This document shows, in pieces, positions 11,504-20,487 of a DNA stretch of 64,000 nucleotides (positions within the stretch are counted from its first letter, which is position 1; the number at the start of each line of letters is the position of its first letter). This stretch comes from Azovibrio restrictus DSM 23866 (GTDB lineage: Bacteria > Pseudomonadota > Gammaproteobacteria > Burkholderiales > Rhodocyclaceae), in NCBI RefSeq assembly GCF_000429665.1, contig NZ_AUCH01000009.1, positions 124,001-188,000 on the forward strand. Direction: 5' to 3'. Below the pieces are notes generated by a model that was not told the origin of the DNA, searched no databases, and saw only the letters and a list, made by a program, of their open reading frames with translations. The translations under genes and the position numbers were made by a program.

Positions 11504-12733
11504 TTAAAAGTTCTTTTCGAACCAGGACTTCATGCTGGAAAAGACGTCCTTGACGGAACGCTTCTCCTCAACCTTCTGGCCCCGGCGTCGCTGGGCCTGG
11601 GCCTCCAGCAACAGGCCGTAGGCCGTGGAAAAACGGGGGTTCTGCACCACGTCGGCCAGGCTGCCCCGGTACTTGGGCGTGCCCTGGCGCACCGGCATGT
11701 GGAAGATTTCCTCGCCCAGCTCGATCATGCCGGGCATCACCGAAGCGCCACCGGTGATGACGATGCCCGAGGACAGCACGTCCTCGAAGCCGGCCCGGCG
11801 CAGCTCGTGCTGGATCAGTTCGTAGAGCTCCTCCACCCGAGGCTGGATCACGTCGGCCAGGGCCCGGCGGGACAGCTTGCGGCTGGGCCGGTCATCCACC
11901 CCGGCCACTTCCAGGATGTCCTCAGGGTCGGCCAGCTGGGACAGGGCGCAGCCGTACTTGCACTTGATGTCTTCCGCGTCCCGGGTCGGGGTGCGCAGGG
12001 CCATGGCGATGTCGTTGGTGATCTGGTCGCCGGCAATGGGAATCACCGAGGTGTGGCGGATCGCCCCCTGGGTCCACACGGCGATGTCGGTGGTGCCGCC
12101 GCCGATGTCGATCAGGCACACGCCCAGATCCTTCTCGTCCTCGGAGAGCACCGCATAGCTGGAAGCCAGGGGCTGCAGCACGATGTCGTTCACTTCCAGG
12201 CCGCAACGGCGCACGCACTTGACGATATTCTGGGCCGCCGAGACGGCGCCGGTGACGATGTGCACCTTCACTTCCAGACGCATGCCGCTCATGCCGATGG
12301 GCTCGCGGATGCCGTCCTGGCCGTCGATGACGAATTCCTGGGTGAGGATGTGCAGGATTTCCTGGTCGGCGGGAATCGGTCGGGCCCGGGCGGTCTCGAT
12401 CACCCGGTCCACATCCGCCGGGGTCACTTCCTTGTCCTTGATGGCCACCATGCCATCCGAGTTGAAACTCTTGATGTGGCTGCCGGCGATGCCCGTATAC
12501 ACGTCACGCACCTTGCAGTCGGCCATCAGCTCCACCTCCTGGACCACCCGGGAGATGGTATGCACGGTCTCCTCGATATTGACCACCACCCCCTTCTTCA
12601 GGCCGCGGGAATCCTGGGAGCCCATGCCGATCACGTTGAGCCGCCCTTCCCCGGTGATCTCGGCCACCAGGGCGACGATCTTGGAAGTGCCGATGTCCAG
12701 GCCGACGATCAGGTCCTTGCTTTCTCTGCTCAT
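11504..12733 (-). CDS. ftsA: Cell division protein FtsA
   Basis: FtsA is the actin-like protein that tethers FtsZ to the membrane. The 409-residue chain has the ATPase phosphate-1 motif GLDIGTSKI, the phosphate-2 motif LIDIGGGTTDIAVW and the C-terminal amphipathic membrane helix (SSMKSWFEKNF). It overlaps the ftsQ stop by four bases, which points to translational coupling. Confidence 0.98.
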   Translation of the reverse strand: MSRESKDLIVGLDIGTSKIVALVAEITGEGRLNVIGMGSQDSRGLKKGVVVNIEETVHTISRVVQEVELMADCKVRDVYTGIAGSHIKSFNSDGMVAIKDKEVTPADVDRVIETARARPIPADQEILHILTQEFVIDGQDGIREPIGMSGMRLEVKVHIVTGAVSAAQNIVKCVRRCGLEVNDIVLQPLASSYAVLSEDEKDLGVCLIDIGGGTTDIAVWTQGAIRHTSVIPIAGDQITNDIAMALRTPTRDAEDIKCKYGCALSQLADPEDILEVAGVDDRPSRKLSRRALADVIQPRVEELYELIQHELRRAGFEDVLSSGIVITGGASVMPGMIELGEEIFHMPVRQGTPKYRGSLADVVQNPRFSTAYGLLLEAQAQRRRGQKVEEKRSVKDVFSSMKSWFEKNF

Positions 12734-13482
12734 TCTCTACCTCTGTGTTCCGGAAGCGTCCCCGCCGGGTACAGGGCGAAGCCGTTGGGATAACGCAAAT
12801 CCACGGTTGCCGGCCGCGGCTCCCGGCCCGCCACGGCGGCGGGATAAATATCGACGAAACGCTGCAGGCGCAGGCTGGCCGGAGAACGGCTCTGCTCCCG
12901 CCCCAGCTCCAGGCGCATGCCGTTGTCCAGCTTCAGCCCCAAGGCCAGCCGGGACGAGAGGCTCACGGCCACCGGTTTCAGCTGCAGGGGCGCCAGTAAC
13001 TCCAGGGTTTCCCCGTAGCGCTTCAACAGCAGGGGCGCCGTGCCCGAGGGGCCCTTGAGGGTGGGCAGCTCCAGCCCGGCCCCGTCGGGAAGGCTGGCGG
13101 CAAAGGTCTCCCCGAAGGAGTTCACCCATTCGCCGCCGGTATCCCCCCAGCGGGCCACCGGCTGGTGCTCCTCCAGGCTGACCACCAGCCGGTCGGGCCA
13201 GACCCGCCGCACCATGGCCTTGCGCACCCAGGGCAGCGCCTCCAGGGCATCCCGCACCCCGTCCAGGGACAGGCTGAGGAAGTTGCCCCGCACCCGGCCC
13301 TGCAGGGCCTCTTCCAGTTCGGTCGGATGCACGTGCTGCAGGGGCGCTTCCAGCACCACCTCGCGGATCGGCGCGAAAGGCATGCGCAGCACCCAGATGG
13401 CCAGGGCAGCCATGAGCATGGCCGCCCCTGCCGCAAACAGCAGGTCCGCCAGGGTGTTGAGCAGCTGGGGTCGGTGCCACAT
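12730..13482 (-). CDS. ftsQ: Cell division protein FtsQ
   Basis: A 250-residue bitopic division protein: a short cytoplasmic N terminus, a membrane helix at about residues 11-31, then POTRA (FAPIREVVLEAPLQHVHPTELE) and FtsQ domains in the periplasm. The WVRKAMVRRVWPDRLVVSLEEHQPVARW stretch is the most conserved FtsQ segment. It recruits FtsBL and the septal synthase. It lies between ddlB (12-base gap) and ftsA (four-base overlap). Confidence 0.96.
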   Translation of the reverse strand: MWHRPQLLNTLADLLFAAGAAMLMAALAIWVLRMPFAPIREVVLEAPLQHVHPTELEEALQGRVRGNFLSLSLDGVRDALEALPWVRKAMVRRVWPDRLVVSLEEHQPVARWGDTGGEWVNSFGETFAASLPDGAGLELPTLKGPSGTAPLLLKRYGETLELLAPLQLKPVAVSLSSRLALGLKLDNGMRLELGREQSRSPASLRLQRFVDIYPAAVAGREPRPATVDLRYPNGFALYPAGTLPEHRGRE

Positions 13483-13494
13483 TCATCGTTCTCT

Positions 13495-14412
13495 TCAGTC
13501 CCGTCCCGCCAGGGAGAGCACTTGCAATACCAGTTGGTCGTAATCCATGCCGGCCACCCGGGCCGCCATGGGCACCAGGGAATGGTCGGTCATGCCGGGG
13601 GAGGTGTTCACCTCCAGGAAGTAATGCCGGCCGGCCTCGTCCATGAGGAAGTCCACCCGGCCCCAGCCCTTGCCGCCCAGGACCTGGAAGGCTTTCAGGG
13701 CGCCGGCCTGGATCTCGGCCTCCTTTTCGGCCGACAGGCCGCAGGGGCAGAGGTAGCGGGTGTCGTCCCGGAAGTATTTGGCGTCGTAGTCGTAGAAGGC
13801 CGTGGTGGGCTCGATCTTGATGATGGGCAGGGCCCGGTCGCCCAGGATGCCTACCGTGTATTCGCCCCCCATGACCCCGGCCTCGGCAATCACCAGGGGA
13901 TCGTGCCGGGCAGCTTCCTGCCAGGCGGCGCGCAGACCGCCCTCGGTGGTGACCATGGAGACCCCGATGGAGGAGCCTTCGCGCACGGGTTTCACGAACA
14001 GGGGCAGGCCCAGCTGCTCTTCCACCTCGTCGAAATGGGAGTCGGCGCCCAGCATCGCGTACTCGGGCACGGGCAGGCCGGCGGCCTGCCAGATCAGCTT
14101 GGTGCGGAACTTGTCCATGCCCACGGCGGAGGCCATCACGCCCGGGCCGGTGAAGGGAATGCCCATCAGGTCCAGGGCGCCCTGGATGGTGCCGTCCTCG
14201 CCATAGCGGCCGTGCAGGGCGATGAAGGCCCGGTCATAGCCCTTGAGGGCGTCCAGGGGCTGCTCGGCGGGATCGAAGGCATGGGCATCCACGCCCTGGC
14301 GCTGCAGGGCCGCCAACACCCCGGCACCGCTTTTCAGGGACACCTTGCGCTCGGCGGAAGTCCCGCCCATCAACACGGCCACCTTGCCGAATTTCTGCTG
14401 CATTTCATTCAT
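13495..14412 (-). CDS. ddlB: D-alanine--D-alanine ligase
   Basis: An ATP-grasp ligase of 305 residues that makes D-Ala-D-Ala for the peptidoglycan stem peptide. It has the N-terminal GGTSAERKVSLKSG motif, the ALHGRYGEDG substrate loop, the omega-loop VKPVREGSSIGV and the metal site FLEVNTSPGMT. It overlaps murC by four bases. Confidence 0.97.
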   Translation of the reverse strand: MNEMQQKFGKVAVLMGGTSAERKVSLKSGAGVLAALQRQGVDAHAFDPAEQPLDALKGYDRAFIALHGRYGEDGTIQGALDLMGIPFTGPGVMASAVGMDKFRTKLIWQAAGLPVPEYAMLGADSHFDEVEEQLGLPLFVKPVREGSSIGVSMVTTEGGLRAAWQEAARHDPLVIAEAGVMGGEYTVGILGDRALPIIKIEPTTAFYDYDAKYFRDDTRYLCPCGLSAEKEAEIQAGALKAFQVLGGKGWGRVDFLMDEAGRHYFLEVNTSPGMTDHSLVPMAARVAGMDYDQLVLQVLSLAGRD

Positions 14413-15797
14413 GACTGAATCACCTTTGCTGGCACGCCGCCGATGGAACCGGCGCCCATGGTCAGGACCACGTCCCCATCCCGGGCCACTTCCCGGATCA
14501 TTTCCGGCATCTGGCCGATATCCTCGACAAACACGGGCTCCACCTTGCCGGCCACGCGCAGGGCCCGGGCCAGGGCCCGGCCGTCGGCGGCCACGATGGG
14601 CTGCTCCCCGGCCGCATAGACATCGGCGAGCAGCAGGGCATCCACCCCGGAGAGCACCTTGACGAAATCCTCGAAGCAGTCCCGGGTGCGGCTGTAGCGG
14701 TGGGGCTGGAAGGCCAGCACCAGCCGGCGCCCCGGGAAAGCGCCCCGGGCAGCAGCCAGGGTGGCGGCCATTTCCACCGGGTGATGGCCGTAGTCGTCTA
14801 CCAGGGTGAAGCTGCCGCCCTCGGGCAGGGCCACTTCCCCGTAACGCTGGAAGCGCCGTCCCACCCCCTTGAAATCGGCCAGGGCCTTGATGATGGCCTC
14901 ATCCGCCACCTGCACCTCGGTGGCCACGCCGATGGCGGCCAGGGCGTTCAGCACGTTGTGCATCCCGGGAATGTTCAGGGTGATGGGCAGGCGCGAGGTG
15001 CTGCCATTGACCCGCACCGCGTCGAAATGCATCTGCCCTCCCTCGGCCCGGATGTTCTCGGCGTAGATGTTGGCTTCCGGCGTCAGGCCGTAGCGCACCA
15101 CCTGCTTGGGCACCTGGGGCATGATTTCGCGCACGTGGGGATCGTCCTGGCAGAGCACCGCCACGCCGTAGAAGGGCAGGCGGTTAAGGAATTCCACGAA
15201 GGCCTGCTTCAAGCGGCCGAAGTCGTGCCCGTAGGTCTCCATGTGGTCCGCGTCGATGTTGGTCACCACCGACACCACCGGGGACAGGTAGAGGAAGGAG
15301 GCGTCCGACTCGTCGGCCTCGGCCACCAGGAAATCCCCCTTGCCCAGGCGGGCATTGGCCCCGGCCGCATTCAACCGGCCGCCGATGACGAAAGTGGGAT
15401 CCAGCCCCCCTTCCGCCAGGATGCTGGCCACCAGGCTGGTGGTGGTGGTCTTGCCATGGGTGCCGGCAATGGCGATGCCGTGCTTGAGACGCATCAGCTC
15501 CGCCAGCATCTGGGCCCGGGGCACCACGGGAACCTCGGCCAGACGGGCCGCCACCACTTCCGGGTTATCCGGCTTCACGGCGGTGGACACCACCACCGCA
15601 TTGGCGCCGACGATGTTCTCTGCCCCGTGGCCGATGGCCACCCGGATGCCCAGGCTGGAGAGCCGCTGGGTGGTGGCCGTGGTGGACAGGTCGGAGCCGG
15701 ACACGGTGTAGCCCAGATTGACCATCACCTCGGCGATGCCGCTCATGCCGGAACCGCCGATGCCGACGAAATGGATATGTTTGACCTTGTGCTTCAC
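14409..15797 (-). CDS. murC: UDP-N-acetylmuramate--L-alanine ligase
   Basis: A Mur ligase of 462 residues that adds the first stem-peptide residue. It begins MKHKVKHIHFVGIGGSGMSGIAEV, has the ATP loop GTHGKTTTTSL near residue 112 and the family's DDYGHHP motif near 345. It overlaps murG and ddlB by four bases each in the dcw operon. Confidence 0.98.
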   Translation of the reverse strand: MKHKVKHIHFVGIGGSGMSGIAEVMVNLGYTVSGSDLSTTATTQRLSSLGIRVAIGHGAENIVGANAVVVSTAVKPDNPEVVAARLAEVPVVPRAQMLAELMRLKHGIAIAGTHGKTTTTSLVASILAEGGLDPTFVIGGRLNAAGANARLGKGDFLVAEADESDASFLYLSPVVSVVTNIDADHMETYGHDFGRLKQAFVEFLNRLPFYGVAVLCQDDPHVREIMPQVPKQVVRYGLTPEANIYAENIRAEGGQMHFDAVRVNGSTSRLPITLNIPGMHNVLNALAAIGVATEVQVADEAIIKALADFKGVGRRFQRYGEVALPEGGSFTLVDDYGHHPVEMAATLAAARGAFPGRRLVLAFQPHRYSRTRDCFEDFVKVLSGVDALLLADVYAAGEQPIVAADGRALARALRVAGKVEPVFVEDIGQMPEMIREVARDGDVVLTMGAGSIGGVPAKVIQS

Positions 15798-16864
15798 TTG
15801 GCGATCTCTTTACAAACTTGAGCCACGTCCCGGGCTGCATCGGGACGGGCCAGGGCCCGGGCCTTGTCCGCCATCTCCCGCAGCTGGCCGCGGCTGTAAT
15901 TGCCGATCAGGGCCACGGATTCCGGCGTCAGCTCGGTCTGGGGCAGCAGGAAGGCGCCGCCGGCCAGGGTGAGGAAACGGGCATTGCCGGTCTGGTGGTC
16001 ATCCACCGCATGGGGGAAAGGCACCAGGATGGCGGGCACCCCCACGGCGGCCAGCTCGGCCACGGTCAGGGCTCCGGCCCGGCAGATCACCAGATCGGCC
16101 CAGCCATAGGCACCTGCCATGTCATCCACGAAACTGACGCAGTGGGCCTTCACCCCGGCCTCGGCGTAATTGCGCTGCAGGGCCTCCAGGTGCTTTTCCC
16201 CGGCCTGGTGCACCACGTGGGGACGCACGGAAACGTCCATCAGGGCCAGCCCCTGGGGAATGACCTCGTTCAGGGCCTGGGCGCCCAGACTGCCGCCCAC
16301 CACCAACAGGTTGAGGGGACCTTCCCGGCCCGCCAGGCGCTCGGCGGGAGGCGCCACCCGGGCGATTTCCTCGCGCACCGGATTGCCCACCCAGCTGCCC
16401 TTGGGCATGACTTCCGGGAAACCTGTCAGCACCCGGTCGGCGACCCGGGCCAGGACCCGGTTGGCCAGGCCCGGCACGGAATTCTGTTCATGGATCACCA
16501 GGGGAATGCCGAGCAGGCTGGCCATCATGCCGCCCGGGAAGGTGACGTAGCCGCCCATGCCCAGCACCACGGCCGGGCGGATGCGGCGCAATTCCCCCAG
16601 GGCCTGGGCGAAGCCCCGGATCAGGTTGAAAGGCAGCAGCAATTTGCGCATCAGCCCCTTGCCGCGCAGGGCAGCAAAGCGCAGGGGCACCAGTTCGAAG
16701 CCGTGCTGGGGCACCAGACGCGCCTCCATGCTGCCCGGATTGCCCAGCCACAGCACCTTCCAGCCCTCGTCCCGCAGCAGGTGGGCCACCGCCAGGGCGG
16801 GGAAGATGTGGCCGCCGGTGCCGCCGGCCATGATCAGGATGGTTCGGTCGGGATGCCGGCTCAC
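15794..16864 (-). CDS. murG: UDP-N-acetylglucosamine--undecaprenyl-PP-MurNAc-pentapeptide transferase
   Basis: MurG converts lipid I to lipid II at the inner membrane face. The 356-residue chain has the signature MAGGTGGHIFPALAVA near the N terminus, GGYVTFPGG, HEQNSVPG and the donor-binding VVGGSLGAQ. The start is a GTG at 16864 inside a GTGA overlap with the ftsW stop. The frame is open further upstream only because it lies antisense or out of frame across ftsW. Translational coupling to ftsW is likely. Confidence 0.96.
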   Translation of the reverse strand: MSRHPDRTILIMAGGTGGHIFPALAVAHLLRDEGWKVLWLGNPGSMEARLVPQHGFELVPLRFAALRGKGLMRKLLLPFNLIRGFAQALGELRRIRPAVVLGMGGYVTFPGGMMASLLGIPLVIHEQNSVPGLANRVLARVADRVLTGFPEVMPKGSWVGNPVREEIARVAPPAERLAGREGPLNLLVVGGSLGAQALNEVIPQGLALMDVSVRPHVVHQAGEKHLEALQRNYAEAGVKAHCVSFVDDMAGAYGWADLVICRAGALTVAELAAVGVPAILVPFPHAVDDHQTGNARFLTLAGGAFLLPQTELTPESVALIGNYSRGQLREMADKARALARPDAARDVAQVCKEIAK

Positions 16865-18024
16865 AGCTTGGCCCCCCGCATCAATTGCCGGTTTTCCCAG
16901 TCCACCCGCAACAGGATGGCCAGGGCGACACAGTTGGCGAGGATGCCGGAGCCGCCGAAACTCATCAGCGGCAGGGTCAGCCCCTTGGTGGGCAACAGGC
17001 CCATGTTCACTCCCATGTTGATGAAACTCTGGACCCCGATCCAGATGCCGATGCCCATGGCCACCAGGGCCGGATACAGGCGTTCCAGCTGGACGCACTG
17101 GCGCCCCACGGCGAAGGCCCGGTGCACCAGGATGGCAAACAGGCTGACCACCAGCAGCACGCCGACGAAGCCCAGCTCCTCGGCGATCACCGCCAGGAGG
17201 AAGTCGGTATGGGCCTCGGGCAGGTAGAACAGTTTTTCCACGCTGGCCCCCAGCCCGACGCCGAAAAATTCCCCCCGGCCGAAGGCAATCAGGGCGTGGG
17301 ACAGCTGGTAGCCCTTGCCATAGGCATCGGCCCAGGGGTCCATGAAGCCGAACAGGCGGTCGCGCCGGTAGGGGGAAACGATGATCAGGATGGTGAAGGC
17401 CGCCAGCAGGAACAGGAACAGGAAGGCGAACAGGCGCGCCTTCATGCCCCCCAGGAAGAGGATGCCCACGGCAATGGCGATGATCACCACGAAAGCCCCG
17501 AAGTCCGGCTCCTTCAGGAGCAGCCCCCCCACCAGGGCCATGGCCGCCGCCATGGGCAGGAAGGCCTGCTTCAGGTCGTGCATCACCTCCATCTTGCGCA
17601 CTGTGTAGTCGGCGGCGTAGAGCACCGCGAACAGCTTCACCAGCTCCGAAGGCTGCAGGTTCACCACCCCCAGGGGCAGCCAGCGCCGGGCCCCGTTCAC
17701 GTCCCGGCCGATGCCGGGAATGAGCACGATGGCCAGTAGCAGCACCCCCACCATGAACAGGTAGGGGGCCAGCTTCTGCCACACGGTCAGGGGCACCTGG
17801 AAGGCCACCGCCCCCGCCACCAGGCCGATGGCCAGGAACACCCCGTGCCGCATCAGGAAATAGCCGGCCTGATTGCCGAAAGCCCGGTTACCCTCGGCAA
17901 AGGCGATCGAGGCGGAATAGACCATCACCAGCCCCAGGGTCAGGAGCAGCAGGCTGCTCCAGAGCAGGGCCGGATCGATCTCGGCGATCTGGCGGCGGGG
18001 AGCGTTCAGGGCTTCGACGATCAT
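16861..18024 (-). CDS. ftsW: Septal peptidoglycan polymerase FtsW (SEDS family)
   Basis: A 387-residue polytopic membrane protein of the SEDS glycosyltransferase family. It polymerises lipid II at the septum with FtsI. Signatures include ARRWLPLGVVNLQPSELVKL near residue 115, the AEELGFVG segment, and the C-terminal PTKGLTLPLMSFGGSGILANC. It overlaps murD and murG by four bases each. Confidence 0.97.
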   Translation of the reverse strand: MIVEALNAPRRQIAEIDPALLWSSLLLLTLGLVMVYSASIAFAEGNRAFGNQAGYFLMRHGVFLAIGLVAGAVAFQVPLTVWQKLAPYLFMVGVLLLAIVLIPGIGRDVNGARRWLPLGVVNLQPSELVKLFAVLYAADYTVRKMEVMHDLKQAFLPMAAAMALVGGLLLKEPDFGAFVVIIAIAVGILFLGGMKARLFAFLFLFLLAAFTILIIVSPYRRDRLFGFMDPWADAYGKGYQLSHALIAFGRGEFFGVGLGASVEKLFYLPEAHTDFLLAVIAEELGFVGVLLVVSLFAILVHRAFAVGRQCVQLERLYPALVAMGIGIWIGVQSFINMGVNMGLLPTKGLTLPLMSFGGSGILANCVALAILLRVDWENRQLMRGAKL

Positions 18025-19376
18025 GCCCCGGCCTCCAGTTTCTGCACTGCGGCCACGAAGGCCTCGGCCCGATGGGCGTAGTTGCGGTACATGTCCAGGC
18101 TGGCGCAGGCCGGCGAGAGCAGCACGCAGTCACCGGCGCAGGCCTGGGCCGCCAGCCAGCGCACGGCCGACTCCATGTCAGCACAGGACTGCAGGGGCAG
18201 GCCGCAGCCCTCCAGGGCGGCGGCTATGGCCGGCCCGTCCCGGCCGATCAGGGCCACGGCCCGGCCGTGCTGGGCCAGGGCGGCCTTGAGGGGCGAGAAA
18301 TCCTGGCCCTTGCCGTCGCCCCCCAGGACGATGGCCACCGGCCGGCCCATGCCGGCGATGGCCGCCAGGGTGGCGCCCACGTTGGTGCCCTTGGAGTCGT
18401 CCACGTACAGCACCCCGGCGATTTCGGCCACCGGCTCCACCCGGTGCGGCAAGCCCTTGAAGGTCTTGAGGGCCGGCAGGAGCCGGGCAGCGTCCACGCC
18501 GATGGCGGCGCAGAGGGCCAGGGCCGCCATGGCGTTGGCGGCATTGTGCAGGCCCTTGAGGGGCAGCTCGTCGAGGCCGATCAGGCGCTCCTGCCCCAGC
18601 CAGATGGCCCCGTCCCGGAGCCCGTAATGACCGGCCCGGGGCGGCGGGTTGAGGCCGAAGGTGACCATGTCCGTGCCGCAGCCGCCCATGGACAGGCTCC
18701 AGTCGTCATCCCGGTTCAGCACCCGCAGGGGCCTGCCCTGGAAGATCCGGGCCTTGGCGGCGGCATAGCCGGCCAGTCCCTCGTAGCGGTCCAGGTGGTC
18801 CTCGCTGATATTGAGGACCGTGGCCCCCTGGGCGTGCAGGTGGTGGGTGGTTTCCAGCTGGAAGCTGGAGAGTTCCAGCACCCAGGCGGCGGGCAGGCGG
18901 CCGGCATCCAGGGCGTCCATCAGGGCGTCCAGCACCGAAGGGGAGATGTTGCCGCAGGCCACGGCGCTCACCCCGGCGCCATTGAGCAGATGGGCGGTGA
19001 GGGCCGTGGTGGTGGTCTTGCCGTTGCTGCCGGTGATGGCCAGCACCCGGGCTTCAGGCTGGTATTTCTCCAGGGCGTCCACGAACAGCTCCACCTCGGA
19101 AATCACCGGCACGGTGGCGGCGGCAATTTCCGGGGTGGACTTGGGCACGCCGGGGGACAGGGCGATGCAGTCGATGCCGGCAAAGGTTTCCGGCCGGAAA
19201 GGCCCGGCCACCAGTTCCGCTCCCGGGGCTTCCGCGGCCAGGCGCTGCTGGTTGGGCGGATTTTCCCGGCTGTCGGCGACCCGCAGCCGGGCCCCCTGGC
19301 GATGCAGCCACCTGACCATGGCCAGGCCCGACTCGCCGAGTCCGATCACCAGAAAATGTTTGCCCTTGAGTTCCAT
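18021..19376 (-). CDS. murD: UDP-N-acetylmuramoylalanine--D-glutamate ligase
   Basis: A Mur ligase of 451 residues that adds D-Glu. It has the N-terminal GLGESGLAMVRWLHRQGA nucleotide fold, the ATP loop GSNGKTTTTAL near residue 116 and the central DDSKGTN motif. It sits between mraY (seven-base gap) and ftsW (overlap). Confidence 0.97.
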   Translation of the reverse strand: MELKGKHFLVIGLGESGLAMVRWLHRQGARLRVADSRENPPNQQRLAAEAPGAELVAGPFRPETFAGIDCIALSPGVPKSTPEIAAATVPVISEVELFVDALEKYQPEARVLAITGSNGKTTTTALTAHLLNGAGVSAVACGNISPSVLDALMDALDAGRLPAAWVLELSSFQLETTHHLHAQGATVLNISEDHLDRYEGLAGYAAAKARIFQGRPLRVLNRDDDWSLSMGGCGTDMVTFGLNPPPRAGHYGLRDGAIWLGQERLIGLDELPLKGLHNAANAMAALALCAAIGVDAARLLPALKTFKGLPHRVEPVAEIAGVLYVDDSKGTNVGATLAAIAGMGRPVAIVLGGDGKGQDFSPLKAALAQHGRAVALIGRDGPAIAAALEGCGLPLQSCADMESAVRWLAAQACAGDCVLLSPACASLDMYRNYAHRAEAFVAAVQKLEAGA

Positions 19377-19383
19377 GTGCCTC

Positions 19384-20487
19384 TTACCGCAGCTTCAGAC
19401 TGGCCAGACCGAACAGCACCAGGAAGATGGTGATGATCCAGAACCGGACCACCACCTGGGTTTCCTTCCAGCCGCTCTGTTCGAAATGGTGGTGCAGGGG
19501 GGCCATGCGCAGGATGCGCCGGCCCTCCCCGTATCTTTTCTTGGTGTATTTGAACCAGCTCACCTGGAGCATCACCGACAGGGTTTCCACCACGAACACC
19601 CCGCCCATGATGAACAGCACGATTTCCTGACGCACGATCACGGCGACGCAACCCAGGGCCGCGCCCAGGGCCAGGGCGCCTACGTCGCCCATGAACACCT
19701 CGGCCGGATAGGCGTTGAACCAGAGGAAGCCCAGCCCCGCCCCGGCGATGGCCCCGAGCAGGATGCAGATTTCCCCGGCCCCCGGCACGTAGGGCACCAG
19801 CAGGTACTTGGCATAGACGGCATTGCCGGCCACGTAGGCAAAGATGGCGAAGGCCGAGGCCACCATCACCGTGGGCATGATGGCCAGGCCGTCCAGGCCG
19901 TCGGTGAGATTGACGGCGTTGGAAGTGCCGACGATGACCAGGTAGGTGAGCACCACGAAGCCCCAGATCCCCAGCGGCAGGGCGACGCTCTTGAAGAAGG
20001 GCACGATCAGCTCGGTCTGGGCCGGCACATGGGCCGAGAAGGCGATGAACAGGGCGGCGCCCAGGCCCAGCACCGACTGCCAGAAGAATTTCCAGCGCGA
20101 GGCGAGGCCGTTGGGGTCCCGGTACACCACCTTCTTCCAGTCGTCGTACCAGCCGATGATGCCGAAGCCCAGGGTGACGATCAGCACCGTCCACACGTAT
20201 TTGTTGGTCAGGTCGCCCCAGAGCAGGGTGGTGATGCCGATGGCGATCAGGATCAGTACCCCGCCCATGGTGGGAGTGCCCGACTTCACCAGATGGGTCT
20301 GGGGCCCGTCGGTACGCACCGCCTGGCCGATCTTCTTGGCCGCCAGCCAGCGGATCACCCGGGGGCCGGCGATCAGGGAGATGAACAGGGCGGTCATGGC
20401 CGCCAGCACCGTGCGTAGGGTGATGTAGTTGAAGACATTGAAGGCCCGGATGTCCTGGGCCAGCCATTGGGTCAGCAAAAGCAGCAT
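19384..20487 (-). CDS. mraY: Phospho-N-acetylmuramoyl-pentapeptide transferase
   Basis: A 367-residue, ten-helix membrane enzyme that makes lipid I from UDP-MurNAc-pentapeptide and undecaprenyl phosphate. Catalytic motifs are visible: SGTPTMGG, the NLTDGLDGLA aspartate motif, FMGDVGALALG, and the C-terminal PLHHHFE. Its start overlaps the murF stop by one base. Confidence 0.98.
   Translation of the reverse strand: MLLLLTQWLAQDIRAFNVFNYITLRTVLAAMTALFISLIAGPRVIRWLAAKKIGQAVRTDGPQTHLVKSGTPTMGGVLILIAIGITTLLWGDLTNKYVWTVLIVTLGFGIIGWYDDWKKVVYRDPNGLASRWKFFWQSVLGLGAALFIAFSAHVPAQTELIVPFFKSVALPLGIWGFVVLTYLVIVGTSNAVNLTDGLDGLAIMPTVMVASAFAIFAYVAGNAVYAKYLLVPYVPGAGEICILLGAIAGAGLGFLWFNAYPAEVFMGDVGALALGAALGCVAVIVRQEIVLFIMGGVFVVETLSVMLQVSWFKYTKKRYGEGRRILRMAPLHHHFEQSGWKETQVVVRFWIITIFLVLFGLASLKLR

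Noticed and set aside
15794..17782. A 662-codon frame that would extend murG upstream
   Set aside because: The extra N-terminal part lies out of frame across ftsW; the GTG at 16864 in the GTGA overlap gives the correct murG start.
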